64,000 nt of DNA from Aradus depressus (taxonomy: Eukaryota > Arthropoda > Insecta > Hemiptera > Aradidae), in NCBI GenBank assembly GCA_963662175.1, contig OY759225.1, forward strand, positions 2,294,001-2,358,000, in the 5' to 3' direction. This document shows, one piece after another, positions 54,470-64,000 of this stretch. Positions within the stretch are counted from its first letter, which is position 1; each line of letters starts with the position of its first letter. Made by a program: the position numbers and the translations under genes. The notes below the pieces were generated by a model. The model was given only the letters and a program-made list of their open reading frames with translations. It ran no database searches and was not told the origin of the DNA.

Positions 54470-54515
54470 ATATATGTATAAACGGGGCAACGCCGGACAA
54501 CCTGCTAGTTTAAAT
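54470..54515 (+). repeat. Terminus of the GGGCAACGCCGG repeat
   Basis: ATATATGTATAAACGGGGCA, then ACGCCGGACAACCTGCTAGT. It mirrors the end at 29501 and follows the LINE C-terminal fragment, which may be its source. Confidence 0.55.
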
Positions 54516-54811
54516 GTAAATTCAGAAGTCCTGCTAAGAAGGACGAGGTCTGGTCCTTCATTGGCACTGCCTGCTATTCACTGAGTCCTTATTGCATTTG
54601 ACCCGTCTCCCCCCCCTTTCCTTTCCTTTCCACACATTTTCCTTCACTTTAGCTTCCTTTCATCTTCGATACCATCTCCCCCTTCTATACTTTTCCTGTT
54701 GTATCGAAAGGTCCCCTCTTGTGGAACCATTATGTTTCCTAATAGTTTCAGGGATCTCTTTACCGTTAGTGCATGCCATCCATTAGCCAACTGCTCTGTA
54801 GTCGTTTTAAT

Positions 54812-55055
54812 CCCCGAGCTCCACGAAGTATAGGGGAAGTTATGGTATCGATCAGAAATTCTATATTGAGTTTTCATCGAAATTTCATGTTTTCAGAACC
54901 GCAAATTCCAAAATTAAAAAAAAAAAAAAAAAAAAAATCCATCTGTGTACGCGGATTCAGAAATCTCTCAGTAAGATACCAATAAATCAGTAAGATTGGG
55001 TCTAGAGAGAGAGCGAAATCTTAGTTGAGTAAATCGCGCTGGGGGAGTACACTTT
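54812..55055 (+). repeat. R-family copy, internally deleted
   Basis: CCCCGAGCTCCACGAAGTAT and GGGGAAGTTATGGTATCGAT, an A run, then the 3' end GAGAGAGAGCGAAATCTTAG and GCGCTGGGGGAGTACAC. Only about 245 bp remain. Confidence 0.8.
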
Positions 55056-55060
55056 TGTTT

Positions 55061-55220
55061 TAGTAGCATGTGAGCCTACTGAGCTCAAGATCGCGGGTTC
55101 GAAACCCGGGCGAGGCCCTTGGTTTTCTTTTATCTGGGATGTGAAAAAAAACCTTTGCCACCAAAGCAATGAAAGAGCGCTCTGTTAGTTGACCCGGACA
55201 TGAATCACAATTACTAACTA
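55061..55220 (+). mobile_element. SINE head plus 3' end, middle deleted
   Basis: GTAGCATGTGAGCCTACTGA, B box GCGGGTTCGAAACCCGGGC, then a jump near 55160 to CAATGAAAGAGCGCTCTGTT and GGACATGAATCACAATTAC. Confidence 0.85.
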
Positions 55221-55244
55221 TTTTTGTTGATCACATAACTTATT

Positions 55245-55402
55245 TATTTAGCCTACTACCAGAGGGTTTTCGCCACTCTGTCGGACATAAACCGACTACT
55301 GTTGGAGTCTCAAATTTTGGCTACTAAAATTTAATTAGGGTAGGGATATTTAACGAATACCAGATGGAACCACACTCCCGTAGAGGACGGCGTGCTCTAG
55401 AT
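55245..55402 (-). mobile_element. SINE fragment, diverged
   Basis: TATTTAGCCTACTACCAGAG to GAGGACGGCGTGCTCTAG in SINE order on the minus strand. Confidence 0.75.
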
Positions 55403-55587
55403 TACAAACCTAAGGTGTTTTGATAAGTTTTGAAGCAGCGGTTTTGAGCACGGTAAACATTCATAGTATCTCGGTAGAACCGGCATCCCTTTATCTGTAC
55501 TAGTTTACGAAAGTGATGAGTGGCACATTATTTGAAGCCGTTTTGCTGACTGTGAAGTGTAGTATTATTCAGGGAGAAATCGGAAAT

Positions 55588-55668
55588 TATGAATTTCTGG
55601 TGAAAACGGAACAAAAAATTTCTGATCGGTTTCGTAATTTCCCCTATACCTATGCTGAATAGGTGAAA
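55588..55668 (-). repeat. R-family 5' part
   Basis: TTTCTGGTGAAAACGGAACA, TTTCTGATCGGTTTCGTAAT, TTCCCCTATACCTATGCTG. Confidence 0.7.
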
Positions 55669-55881
55669 AGTTTGTTGAAGCCTCGACTGGAGAGTGGAGA
55701 TAGGCTAGAGGTGTAAGGGGGGGTCTGGTGTCAGGTGTGAGGTGGTGGGAGAGAAGCAAGACAAGACAGTCACTGTAGGTAGAGGTTAGGTCTGGTATCG
55801 ATCCACCTACCTGAACTAGTGTCTAGCGGAGAGACAACATAACAGCCTTCTCCCTACTCACCTCAACATCCCCAGTTCCAA

Positions 55882-56062
55882 ACATAAAGAAACTTGAGCA
55901 TGCCGTCCTTCGGAAGGGACGTTATCGATGGTCCCGAGCCTCTGCGACGACGGACCCCCTACTCTTAGGGTCGGCTCATATCCACCAGAGCGACGAAAGA
56001 GCACTCTGGTAGTGGGTGATATGACCTCTTTGATAAAGCCCGGGCATGAGACAATAATAAAC
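55882..56062 (+). mobile_element. SINE fragment, middle deleted
   Basis: GAAACTTGAGCATGCCGTCC, GATGGTCCCGAGCCTCTGCG, a jump to AGAGCACTCTGGTAGTGGGT, then GCCCGGGCATGAG. Confidence 0.8.
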
Positions 56063-56117
56063 AATCAACTTAACATGCATACACACGGGTGTTTCCAGCA
56101 ACCAGAATAACCGGGTA

Positions 56118-56198
56118 TTACTTTAACGAGTATCTAACATCGTAGAGACTCTGGACCATTTCTTAACGTTCCATCCGAAGGACGGCGTGCTTGAGGTC
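56118..56198 (-). mobile_element. SINE fragment
   Basis: TTTAACGAGTATCTAACATC to CGAAGGACGGCGTGCTTGAG. Isolated central piece. Confidence 0.7.
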
Positions 56199-56496
56199 AA
56201 GGAAGTGCGCGTGCCCCCCCCCCCTCCCTGGCCAGAGCAAAAAACTAAGATAAAATTAAATAAAAGAATAGTTTTTATTTAAAATGGATTGCTTGCAAGT
56301 TACCAATAGGATCTTCAAATTTCCCGTGCGTCTGATTCCTAAATCAGCAATCAGCTGTTACATAAATGTACATGTACAAAACAAGTCATATTACATTTAT
56401 TTAAATATATACATGAATTCGATCATTTCATTTCCGCCCCCAAAATCGTCATTTATGTTATACTTTATACACTTAAAGCTGATTTTACATGCGCAA
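56199..56496. other. No recognisable feature
   Basis: C run at 56215; AT-rich sequence leading to the inverted repeat. Confidence 0.3.
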
Positions 56497-56616
56497 TAAA
56501 AATACAAAGCGCAGCTGCAGCAAATGCACGCTATTGGATGTGAGTCATTTAATTCTAAAAGCACAGAAACCACAGCGTGCATTTGCTGCTGCTGCGCTTT
56601 GCATTTTTGCTGCTCT
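56497..56616. repeat. Inverted repeat with GCAGCTGCAGC-rich arms
   Basis: Left arm AATACAAAGCGCAGCTGCAG and CAAATGCACGCT, right arm AGCGTGCATTTGCTGCTGCT and GCGCTTTGCATTTTT, separated by about 41 nt. Arms about 34 nt with few mismatches. Probably a short foldback element. Confidence 0.65.
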
Positions 56617-56782
56617 TGTTAAGTCAACTTAAGTATTACAGTCATTGGTTACCTCAGGGGGAGCTTCTAGAGGTCCGAGTCTCCCAAATGAATAACAAAA
56701 AGTCTGCAAACCACGGAAACTGCCGGCTATGCTCCCGGGAGTCTATACCCTGCACCCTCGCAGCCTAACTTTCCCCCCTGCT

Positions 56783-56811
56783 CAAAATCCTGGCTACGCC
56801 CCTGTGCACAG
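56783..56811 (+). mobile_element. Solo hAT-type terminus
   Basis: CCTGGCTACGCCCCTGTGCA matches the complement of CAGGGGCGTAGCCAGG, a common hAT end. No partner end was found nearby; the sequence before it (from about 56660) may be the element body. Confidence 0.45.
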
Positions 56812-57171
56812 TATATGGTGCCAAACGAGAGAAAAAAAAAGTATAAATGGAAATAAATTCACCAACTCTTAAAATAATAATGCTCAAATAAATAGAGTGT
56901 TATAGTAGAAATACCTTTATTTATATGTATATAACCTACTATAACTATAATATATATATAATAAAAATGTTGTCTCTACTTGGTCTAGTTGCGTTTTACG
57001 TTATATGGAAGCCAGAAAGGAGGAGGATCCATTAGGTAGAAATAAATGTCTTCTGGGAAGAGTAAGAATGATGAAGCTGAAGGAGGTTATTAATTGTAAG
57101 AGTGGTGTGTTCTAAAACAGTAAGAGGGCGGGGCGACAGAGACCCTTCTCCAGGATAGTACTCGGAGGATC
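56812..57171. other. No recognisable feature
   Basis: AT-rich, with TA repeats near 56950. No coding signal. Confidence 0.3.
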
Positions 57172-57205
57172 ACTGACAGTGTACTTCCCCAGATCCAATA
57201 TGATA
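57172..57205 (-). repeat. R-family 3' tip
   Basis: TCACTGACAGTGTACTTCCC, then CAGATCC. Confidence 0.6.
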
Positions 57206-57219
57206 AACATTAGTAGCAC

Positions 57220-57276
57220 AGCTCGAAAGCCGGCTAGGGTGAAATCTGAATAGATCAGACTACGTCTTTGTTAAAG
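57220..57276 (+). repeat. Remnant of the TTGTCAAATAA foldback family
   Basis: GCTCGAAAGCCGGCTAGGG and ATCAGACTACGTCTTTGTT match the right end of the foldback elements at 25976 and 27271. It is diverged and one-sided. Confidence 0.6.
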
Positions 57277-57375
57277 GTAACGATGTAGAAAGCAAACAGA
57301 ACTTAGTTTCTTACTGACAACCGACGTATCGTATTGTCAAATTATTAGAGCCAATAAAAATATAATATCAAGTTG

Positions 57376-57704
57376 GAGGGCGCCAGTAGCTCATTGGTAT
57401 GCGTGCTTGACTTCTGAGCTCAAGGTCGTGGGTTCGTAACCCGACCGAGGCCCTTAGTTTATTTTATCTGGGAGGTAAAATAAACTTAAGAACGCCGTCC
57501 TTCGGCGATGGTCCCGAGCCTGTACGATGTTAGGTACTCGTTTAAAGACCCCTGCCCTAGGTGAATAAAAATTTAGGGTAGGCAATATTTAGGGCTCCCA
57601 GAGTAGAGTCGGGCTTATGTCCACCACAGTGATGAAAGAGCGCTCTGGTAGTAGGCGATATGACCTCGTAGTTAAAGCCCGGGCATGAGTCATAAAACCT
57701 AACC
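57376..57704 (+). mobile_element. tRNA-derived SINE, full length, perfect 13-bp duplication
   Basis: 329 bp from GAGGGCGCCAGTAGCTCATT to ATAAAACCTAACC. TAATATCAAGTTG lies on both sides (57363-57375 and 57705-57717) without mismatch, pointing to a young insertion. A short deletion near 57505 removes GATGGGACGTTAA. Confidence 0.93.
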
Positions 57705-57717
57705 TAATATCAAGTTG

Positions 57718-58246
57718 TTGTTTTTTTTTCATGAAAACATATATTTCAATTATGGTAGACTGAAAAGTATAAAATATGTTTTTTTTTTTTTTTTCGCGAG
57801 GTCGATGTTGGGTGGGAATATGAATAATAGACATTAAAAAAATAAATTCTGACATTATATAAGGTGTCACATTTTATTTATTGGAATTTATGTTTGTAAT
57901 GTATTTTATAACCAACATCGATGGCCTGCGGAAAAATAAATGTTTATTTTCTTCTTTTAAGTGTCCTATAATTGAAGTATAACAGATTTTTTTGAAAAAT
58001 TTGTTTTTATATTATTTTTTTAAATTTTCTTCAGTTATTGTCATAAGTATGTACGAAATTTCAGTCTTCAATCTTTATTAGAAGTGGCTGAAAAGGCGAT
58101 CGGTATGAAACAGATTGACGTCACCAAAGCGAGAATTAGTGTAATGTATATTAAAAAGTCCAGATCCCATCCCCTTGCAGCTTTTATATTTAGAAAAAAA
58201 TATTTTTTGGGAATTTTTTCTAATGTAATGTTTTTTTTTTTCTCAG
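57718..58246. other. Sequence upstream of groucho exon
   Basis: AT-rich with T runs at 57719 and 57779 and a pyrimidine tract before 58246. A 63-codon frame from 58084 ends within the tract and shows no known domain. Confidence 0.4.
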
Positions 58247-58344
58247 GGCGGTGCTGGACAGGGGGGCCAACTTAAGTTTACGATAGCAGAGACCTGCGAG
58301 AGGATCAAAGAAGAATTCAACTTCTTACAGGCCCAATATCACAC
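58247..58344 (+). CDS. gro: Groucho/TLE corepressor, internal exon (start of Q domain)
   Basis: Groucho/TLE is a nuclear corepressor recruited by DNA-binding repressors such as Hairy/E(spl), Engrailed and TCF; its N-terminal Q domain forms tetramers. This 98-nt exon is preceded by a T-rich tract ending TCTCAG and followed by GTAAGT. Read from its first base it gives a Gly/Gln-rich lead (GGAGQGGQ) and then [18 protein letters not shown] and AQYH, which I recognise as the first helix of the Groucho Q domain. It ends two bases into a Thr codon that is completed by the exon at 62121, so the phase fits. The usual N-terminal residues starting MYPS-like must lie in an upstream exon that I could not find here. 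Whether an acceptor a few bases away is also used cannot be judged from sequence alone. Confidence 0.93.
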
Positions 58345-58551
58345 GTAAGTAGAATAGCATCTGTGGTTGTACTAAATGTTAAACTTGTATAGTAGAAAGG
58401 AAGTATGGACGGTGTCTGTTGCAAAAACATCAGCACCTTTCTTATTATAACAGAACAAACTGTACAGCTCTTAGTCGAGCTGATCAATGTTTTGAAGATA
58501 GACATACTCCTACCAGAACAGCCAACCACTTCCCAACTGGCAAACACTTCA

Positions 58552-58628
58552 CTTCCTCAGCTGTACGTAGTATGAAGGAAGTTTTTCAATCGGTCAAAAA
58601 TTCTATGTTGAGAATCCAAAAATGATAA
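58552..58628 (+). repeat. R-family 5' tip in groucho intron
   Basis: CTTCCTCAGCTGTACGTAGT, GAAGGAAGTTTTTCAATCGG. The hairpin arms are CTTCCTC and GAAGGAAG, a paired change that keeps the fold partly. Confidence 0.75.
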
Positions 58629-59204
58629 AACAATTTTATAGGGGTCATTCATAAATTACGTAAGGCATTTAGGGGGGGGGGGGGGGGGGGGTATAAGCTT
58701 AATATTACTAATTCTTACTATAGGAGAGGGGGGTAAAGAATTTGATCTTATGTAAGTTTTTGAATTTAAAATCTACTACTTTCGCGCTAAGATAATGGCG
58801 CTATTGGATAGCGCCATCTATACTTAGTTCTCAAATACAGTATTGAATCCTACACAAATCATATGGTCTCAGTACTTCTAGACATTTTTTTATTCTCTTG
58901 TCTCGCTGACTAGGGATTTCCCTATTGCTTGAATTTTGAAAAATAATTATCATTTTAGTATCATTTATTTATTATACCTGACATGTCTGGATATTTACAT
59001 CCACTATTATTTCAAACTCTTTTATTTTATCAATACGATCATTTCTTACGAAAATTTCTTATCAATGGGGGGGGGGGGAGGGTTAGTTGAAATCTTATAA
59101 TATCGTCACAAAAGATAAACACCTCTATGACGTCAAACAAACACCGTTAATATAGTTTCATTTGCCTTCTTTGATCTACGGAATCTTAAAAAATACTCTC
59201 GGGT
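58629..59204. other. Intronic sequence with G runs
   Basis: GGGGTCATTCATAAATTACG at 58641 followed by a G run resembles transposon ends seen in insects, but no partner end was found. A second G run is at 59067. Confidence 0.4.
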
Positions 59205-60080
59205 TTATGAGTTAAGCCCTCTCTGATCCCACTTCCCTTCTGCCAGTTCCGCTGAAAATTGATAAGTGTCGTCCATATGGGGTTTTGAATTCACATATGA
59301 AATGTTGTGTGGATACAATCATTACAATGGCAGTTATTAGAGTTTTGAGTTTATCCCCCCCCCCCCCCCCCCCCCCTAATCTCCCCCTTCCCTTTGGTCG
59401 ATTTGACTGAAAATCTATAGTTGTCGTCGTTAGAGGGTTTTGGAATAACATATAAAATTTCAAGTCGATACATTCATTCTATCGGGAGTCATCGTGTTCA
59501 AAGTCAGACAGACAGCATTTTTTCCATTTTTGCAGTAACGGTGTGAAATTCCGATGAGAACATAGCAGTCGTTCCTTTGTACTAATAGTCAACAGTTGAC
59601 TTATCGGGGCTTCTAAGTCCTCATACTAAATTTCATGTCGATACGTTCATTACATCGGCAGTTATTAGGCAGTAAACAGACCCCCTCCTTCCCTTCTGCC
59701 GATATCGCTGAAATTTGTCAGATTATGTCCTCAATGGGTTTTTGACTTAAATATAAAATTTTCATGTCGACAAATTCATTCTATCGTTAGTTATTAGAGT
59801 TTCCTCCCTCTTAATCCCCCTTCTCTTTGGTCGATTTGGCTGAAAATGAATAAGTGAGGGTTTTGGATCATTAGAGGGTTTTGGATTCACAATTTCTTGT
59901 CGATGAATTCTATCGGAGGTTATCGCGTCCACAGACACACATACGCATTGACAAACATATATTTTTTTTTTTCATATTTGGGATCCAAAGTTCGGAAAAC
60001 TTGAAATTCCGTTGAAAACTCGGCATCGAATTTTCGACCGATTACATAACTTCCCTTATACTTGGTATAGCTGAGAAAGT
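59205..60080 (-). repeat. R-family copies, long and partly duplicated
   Basis: Two series of modules lie in a row (59210-59560 and 59565-60075). The second ends ACCGATTACATAACTTCCCT, TATACTTGGTATAGCTGAG. A C run of about 20 at 59357-59376 is at the usual module position. Confidence 0.85.
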
Positions 60081-60519
60081 AAAAAACACGAAGCCATAAA
60101 CATTTCAGCTCAATGATGGATGACTGTCACCTACGGAACCCTTCCAATGTGTGATCACGCATTTTGTAATATATATTTTTTTATACAGGGTAATTAATTA
60201 AAATGACTTCTACTCCAGTTGGAGAAGAAGAACAATTTTAATTTAACAATTACAGAGGCATTTTTTCAACAATTTCCCCTTTGATTGTTTAAAAGAAAAT
60301 AAATTAATAAAACAACAAAGAACAGGAATATCCCGTTTTCAAAGTAACTGTTATTACGGCGCTGTTGTCTCTCTCTTTAGTGAAAATTGAGAACTAGTGA
60401 GAAAAATGTTTGTATTATGGAAAATGGCATTATTTATTGTTGAGATGCAATTGTTAATGTTTTTGTGCTCCTTAGGTGCATTTCGTTAGGTGGAAGGTTA
60501 TAACAAAATAAGATAGTTG

Positions 60520-60992
60520 AAACCTCCTTCGGATGGGACGTTAAGCGATGCTCCTGAGTGTGTGCGATGTCAGCTGCTCGTTAGGGACCCCTCTACCCTA
60601 GGTAGGCAACATTTAGGACTCGCACAGAGGAGTCGGGCTCACTAGAGTTGTGAGAGAGCGCTTTGATAGTAGGCGATATGACCTCCTTCGGATGGGACGT
60701 TAAGCGATGCTCCTGAGTCTGTGCGATGTCAGGTACTCGTTTAAAGACCCCTGCCCTAGATGAATATAAATTTAGGGTAGGCAACATTTAGGGCTCCCAG
60801 AGTAGAGTCGGGCTTATGTCCACCAGATTGACGAAAGAGCGCTCTGGTAGTAGGCGATATGACCTCGCAGTTAAAGCCCGGGCTTTAGGTAGGCAACATT
60901 TAGGACTCGCACAGAGGAGTTGGGCTCACTAGAGTTGTGAAAGAGCGCACTGGTAGTAGGCGATATGATCTCATAGTTAAATTCCTGGGATG
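60520..60992 (+). mobile_element. SINE 3' halves in partial tandem
   Basis: CCTTCGGATGGGACGTTAAG occurs twice (60528, 60688), each followed by the SINE body; a third 3' part (TAGGTAGGCAACATTTAGGA) follows 60882. The joints look like unequal exchange between copies rather than three separate insertions. Confidence 0.8.
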
Positions 60993-61014
60993 AGTCATAA
61001 ATAAACACCAATCG

Positions 61015-61245
61015 ACGGTTTTTGCCAAAAATTAATAGTTGACTTACATCGGGGCTTGTGAAACCTTAAACTGAATTTTGTGTCGATAAATTGATTACAT
61101 GGACAGGTTTAGGTTTTTTGAGTCGATCCCCTCCTGATCCACTTATTTCGTACAACATTAATGAATTAATGAGTGTCGTCCTTATGGGATGTTGAAATTA
61201 CATATAATATATCATGTCGATACATTAATTACAACAGTAATTTTC
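61015..61245 (-). repeat. R-family internal modules
   Basis: AATTAATAGTTGACTTACAT, CGATAAATTGATTACATGG, ATGAGTGTCGTCCTTATGGG, CATGTCGATACATTAATTAC. Confidence 0.75.
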
Positions 61246-61699
61246 AGCGTATTTATGTTCAGCATGCCTCTTGATTTTGCACTGAAAAATGAAAAAGAAA
61301 TAGGGATGCGTTCTATGTTTTTCTGGATATTTCTGCTCTTGTTCCTGTTAGATTGTTTGGTTGCAACCATCTATTTAAATATTTAATAGTTTCTCTTTGT
61401 GCATTTTTCAAAACTGATTTTGCTTGAATTTCTCCGTTTTGGTTAATCGCTTTTCAGTATTCAAAGTGCATCTTAAAGAATTTCACTGTTTTTTTTTTTG
61501 TCGATTTAACGACATAAGTTGATATTGATTGGGACTAAAACATGATAATAAAAAAATGAAAACACGATACCAATAGTGTCACGATATTCTTTTAAAATGT
61601 TTATTGAGGATAATATCATGAAACAAAATGTAGTTCAGGACAACACGGAACTTTGCCATATGCCTGTTTCTTCTACAATAATTGTACTTTCATTGTATG

Positions 61700-61885
61700 C
61701 GACTCAAGCCTGAGCTTTAACTTCGAGGTCAAATCGCCTACTACCAAAGCGCTCTTTTGTCAAGTCCCGACCCCCCAGACGGTTCTAAATTTTGCCTATA
61801 GGTAGTGTAGGGGACCACCACTTTTCTGGGAGATAAAAAAAGAAAAAAGTAAGGATCTCGGCCGGATTCGAACTCGTGATCTTGT
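61700..61885 (-). mobile_element. SINE copy, diverged, internal deletion
   Basis: GCGACTCAAGCCTGAGCTTT to GGCCGGATTCGAACTCGTGA, lying in the groucho intron. Confidence 0.8.
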
Positions 61886-62120
61886 ATCTTCCTTTTATGT
61901 ACAAAATCCTCTAACAAAAACCATATGTGAAAATATATATGTAGTTTTGTTCTTGTTTGAATTAATGATTTTTAAACACTTATTCACATATCAACTGCAG
62001 ATTATTTGCAAACATTACTCAAAAATAACACCAATGAGCATAGTAATTTATTTATTTAAATTTTTATTATTTATTTTCGTTTATTTATTGTATTTTTTTA
62101 TAAATATATTTTTTTTTCAG

Positions 62121-62184
62121 ATTAAAATTAGAGTGTGAAAAATTAGCAAGTGATAAGACTGAAATGCAAAGGCATTATGTGATG
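62121..62184 (+). CDS. gro: Groucho/TLE corepressor, internal exon (Q domain, continued)
   Basis: A 64-nt exon sits between a long T-tract ending in CAG and a GTGAGT donor. Its first base completes the Thr codon left open at 58344. The rest reads [16 protein letters not shown] followed by RHYVM, the continuation of the Groucho Q-domain helix, and ends exactly on a codon boundary. Fly and vertebrate members usually have Ile where this has Leu after the Thr; this is a conservative change. The intron before it (58345-62120, about 3.8 kb) carries R-family and SINE copies but no competing exon that I could see. Confidence 0.95.
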
Positions 62185-62715
62185 GTGAGTTTTTTCTTCA
62201 TTATTATAACATTATAGAAAATATTGTATAAAATGTATTTATTTATTTTTTAATTGTATGTATTTTAATTTTTATATTTATTTTATTAAAAAAATTATAT
62301 ATTAAATAATAAATTGTTGCTGTCTTGAGGATAACATCTGAAAATTTGATAGTTTTCTAATTTCAATAGTTGCCAACAGCTCTTTGAAAATGTTCTAACT
62401 CTAAACTTTATTTGGTAAGTTGTGTTCCTGATTTTGTGCCAACTCCAAAAGTAATCAAATTCAATTTTAATTTGTTAATTCATAATTTAGACGTTTATTT
62501 TGTTCAATTTTCTTTCCATATAAAATGCTGTCAAATATGATTATGAGACTATCAATTGAGCCCTAAAATTATTACAATAATTGATTGAAGAAATTAAATT
62601 AATTGTCTTATTTCTTATTAATTTAATAATTATTATTAGATAGATTTAATATTGAATAGTTTATTAACTTCCACTTTATATACTTTTGTTTATTTTATTA
62701 ATTTATTTTTTTCAG

Positions 62716-62760
62716 TATTATGAAATGTCATACGGGTTAAACGTTGAAATGCACAAACAG
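62716..62760 (+). CDS. gro: Groucho/TLE corepressor, internal exon (Q domain, third piece)
   Basis: A 45-nt exon, fifteen codons, in phase 0 at both ends, lies between TTTTTTCAG and GTAAGC. It reads YYEMSYGLNVEMHKQ, a stretch that is nearly invariant in Groucho/TLE proteins. The preceding intron (62185-62715) is 531 nt. The remaining gene (rest of the Q domain, GP, CcN, SP and the WD40 propeller) must continue to the right of base 64000. The intron that follows already holds an R-family copy (62893-63135) and an unclassified repeat (63367-63860). Confidence 0.95.
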
Positions 62761-62892
62761 GTAAGCTACATTTTTGTTCTACTCTATTTTTTTTGAAATG
62801 GCAAATTTACCAAATTTCTTACAAATCATAAACTGAAGGTTTATGGAGGGGGGTGGAGAGGTGTTGAAGGTTTGACATTCTTATTTTTACCC

Positions 62893-63135
62893 CCCAGCTG
62901 TACTATGTATAAGGCAAGTTATGAAATCTGTGAGAAATTCTGTGTTTTTTGCGTGCCCCCCCCCCCCCCCCCCCCCCACCCCAGGTTCCAATAATGAAGT
63001 CAAAATCAGTGGAAGACTTAGTAAGACACCTATTGACTTTCAATCAAATGGTAGATTGATTTTAAGAGGGAGAGTGAAACCTTAGTTTATTAATTCGCAC
63101 TGGGGAAGTACATTATTGAGTGATTCACTGACAAA
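62893..63135 (+). repeat. R-family copy in groucho intron, internally deleted
   Basis: CCCCCAGCTGTACTATGTAT to CTGGGGAAGTACATTATTGA. About 25 C at 62956-62978 lie in a different place (before the first module) from most copies. Confidence 0.85.
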
Positions 63136-63366
63136 TTTTCCCTTTATTTTACAGAGAAATTAATTGAAAAAATTAAAGATAAACTTCTTAAAAAAATCCA
63201 TCAGTCAATCCTAATAAACACACTTAAATTCTTAAAAAAGTCATGTCAACAATAACAATTGTGCCAATAAAATATGTCTGCTCACCATGATTTAAACGTA
63301 ATTTGGTACTTGTGGCATTTGAAAATGTGTCCAGTATATATATATTTATTATATTTATATTTATTG

Positions 63367-63860
63367 CGCTGAGTTTACGAAGCTCTTTCTTAGGCGGCTC
63401 ATGTATTTCGTTGTATTCGTACTCCTCCTAAACCCCTTTACCGATCACATTGAAATTTGCCACGATGGTAGTGGACACGGTGACGATGGTTTACTACTAA
63501 AAAAATCTGAAATCGAACATACCACGGAGGAATAATCACCGAAAAACGAAATCCTTGTTGAAATCAATTGAGACAAAATTCTCGCGCAAAATAGAATTTT
63601 GTGTTTTAACGTACAAACTTCAACTTTTTTTCGATAAAAATATTCACAGCTGTTGTTGTCTACAAAAAGGCTAGAAAAAATCTATTGAATTCAATTGAAA
63701 TCTATTTAAAGTATTAATATATTCATAAAGAACATACAAGGTGAGAAGTTACTGATAATTATTAAAACATTAACTGAGTTTTTTATACAGATATGCCTGA
63801 CTCAGCTCAGTTTTTGCAAATAGCAGAATATATTGCACACCTAGTTATCTATCTATAATC
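63367..63860 (+). repeat. Unclassified interspersed repeat, copy 2
   Basis: GCTGAGTTTACGAAGCTCTT, AACATACCACGGAGGAATAA, CAGATATGCCTGACTCAGCT, TATTGCACACCTAGTTATC. It is uninterrupted and gives the empty site for the SINE in copy 1. Lies in the groucho intron after exon 62716-62760. Confidence 0.85.
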
Positions 63861-64000
63861 CAGAGCATAATACATTATTACTGCATTGTAAGGTGCGATA
63901 ATCAATAATTGATAATATACAATATGATTGATTACAATGGGGGTGTTTTACTTATAATAATTACATACCTTCTTATTATTGTTTATAATTTTACTATTTT

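Larger units (their letters stand above)
58345..62120 (+). other. groucho intron between first two recognised exons
   Basis: GT...AG intron of 3776 nt. It contains an R-family 5' piece at 58552-58625, a C/G-homopolymer stretch at about 58672-58691, a full-length R copy on the minus strand (about 59205-60080), a compound SINE tract (60520-60990), another R piece (61020-61240) and a SINE (61700-61885). Insertions on both strands have been tolerated, as expected for non-coding intron sequence. Confidence 0.85.

Noticed and set aside
54482..54510. Splice or gene signal near GGGCAACGCCGG
   Set aside because: The motif is shared with 29501 and 8563 and marks a repeat end.

Overview
This is eukaryotic nuclear DNA, AT-rich and crowded with transposable elements. 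It contains only one gene I can recognise with confidence. Three short exons at the right edge, on the + strand (58247-58344, 62121-62184, 62716-62760), splice in phase to encode the start of the conserved Q domain of Groucho/TLE, a transcriptional corepressor. The protein sequence and the repeat content fit an insect. Hemiptera is my guess, but nothing in the window proves it. I could not find the upstream coding exon, so some or all of 1-58246 may be the first intron or upstream flank of groucho. Two sites that look like zero-length recursive splice points (1296/1297 and 25654/25655, both CAG followed by GTAAGTAC) lie in the same orientation.

The rest is layered repeats. (1) A tRNA-derived SINE of about 330-345 bp occurs in roughly 30 full or broken copies; two copies have clear target-site duplications of 12-13 bp. 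(2) An unclassified family, called R here, has ends carrying CTTCCCC/GGGGAAG, a hairpin at one end and internally repeated modules. It occurs in more than 25 pieces and often carries long G/C homopolymers at a fixed internal place. (3) DNA transposon relics: a Tigger/pogo-like element (21126-21973), a PIF/Harbinger-like element (42958-43575), hAT relics (around 19805-20660 and 53375-53625), several MITEs and foldback elements, some nested in each other. (4) Broken pieces of non-LTR retrotransposons (RT and C-terminal fragments). (5) Several minisatellites with periods of 185, 70, 176, 37 and about 61 bp.

The most striking object is an 11.2-kb satellite at about 30610-41818. About 150 copies of a 54/57-bp subunit are interrupted by a 73-bp spacer, giving a basic 127-bp unit, blocks of 1 to 30 subunits, and at least one exact 1632-bp higher-order duplication. 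The spacer is a shortened copy of the 3' end of the R family, so the satellite appears to have grown out of a transposon end. Long open frames in it are a by-product of the 54- and 57-bp lengths and are not annotated as genes.

Layout: 1-15950, mixed R, SINE and LINE debris; 15950-18152, two minisatellites; 18549-30350, R copies, hAT and Tigger relics, a 176-bp tandem array, foldback elements; 30610-41818, satellite; 41819-57704, R, SINE, Harbinger, MITEs, a 37-bp minisatellite, LINE and hAT debris; 58247-64000, groucho exons with repeat-filled introns. No tRNA, rRNA, CRISPR or bacterial-type feature was seen.
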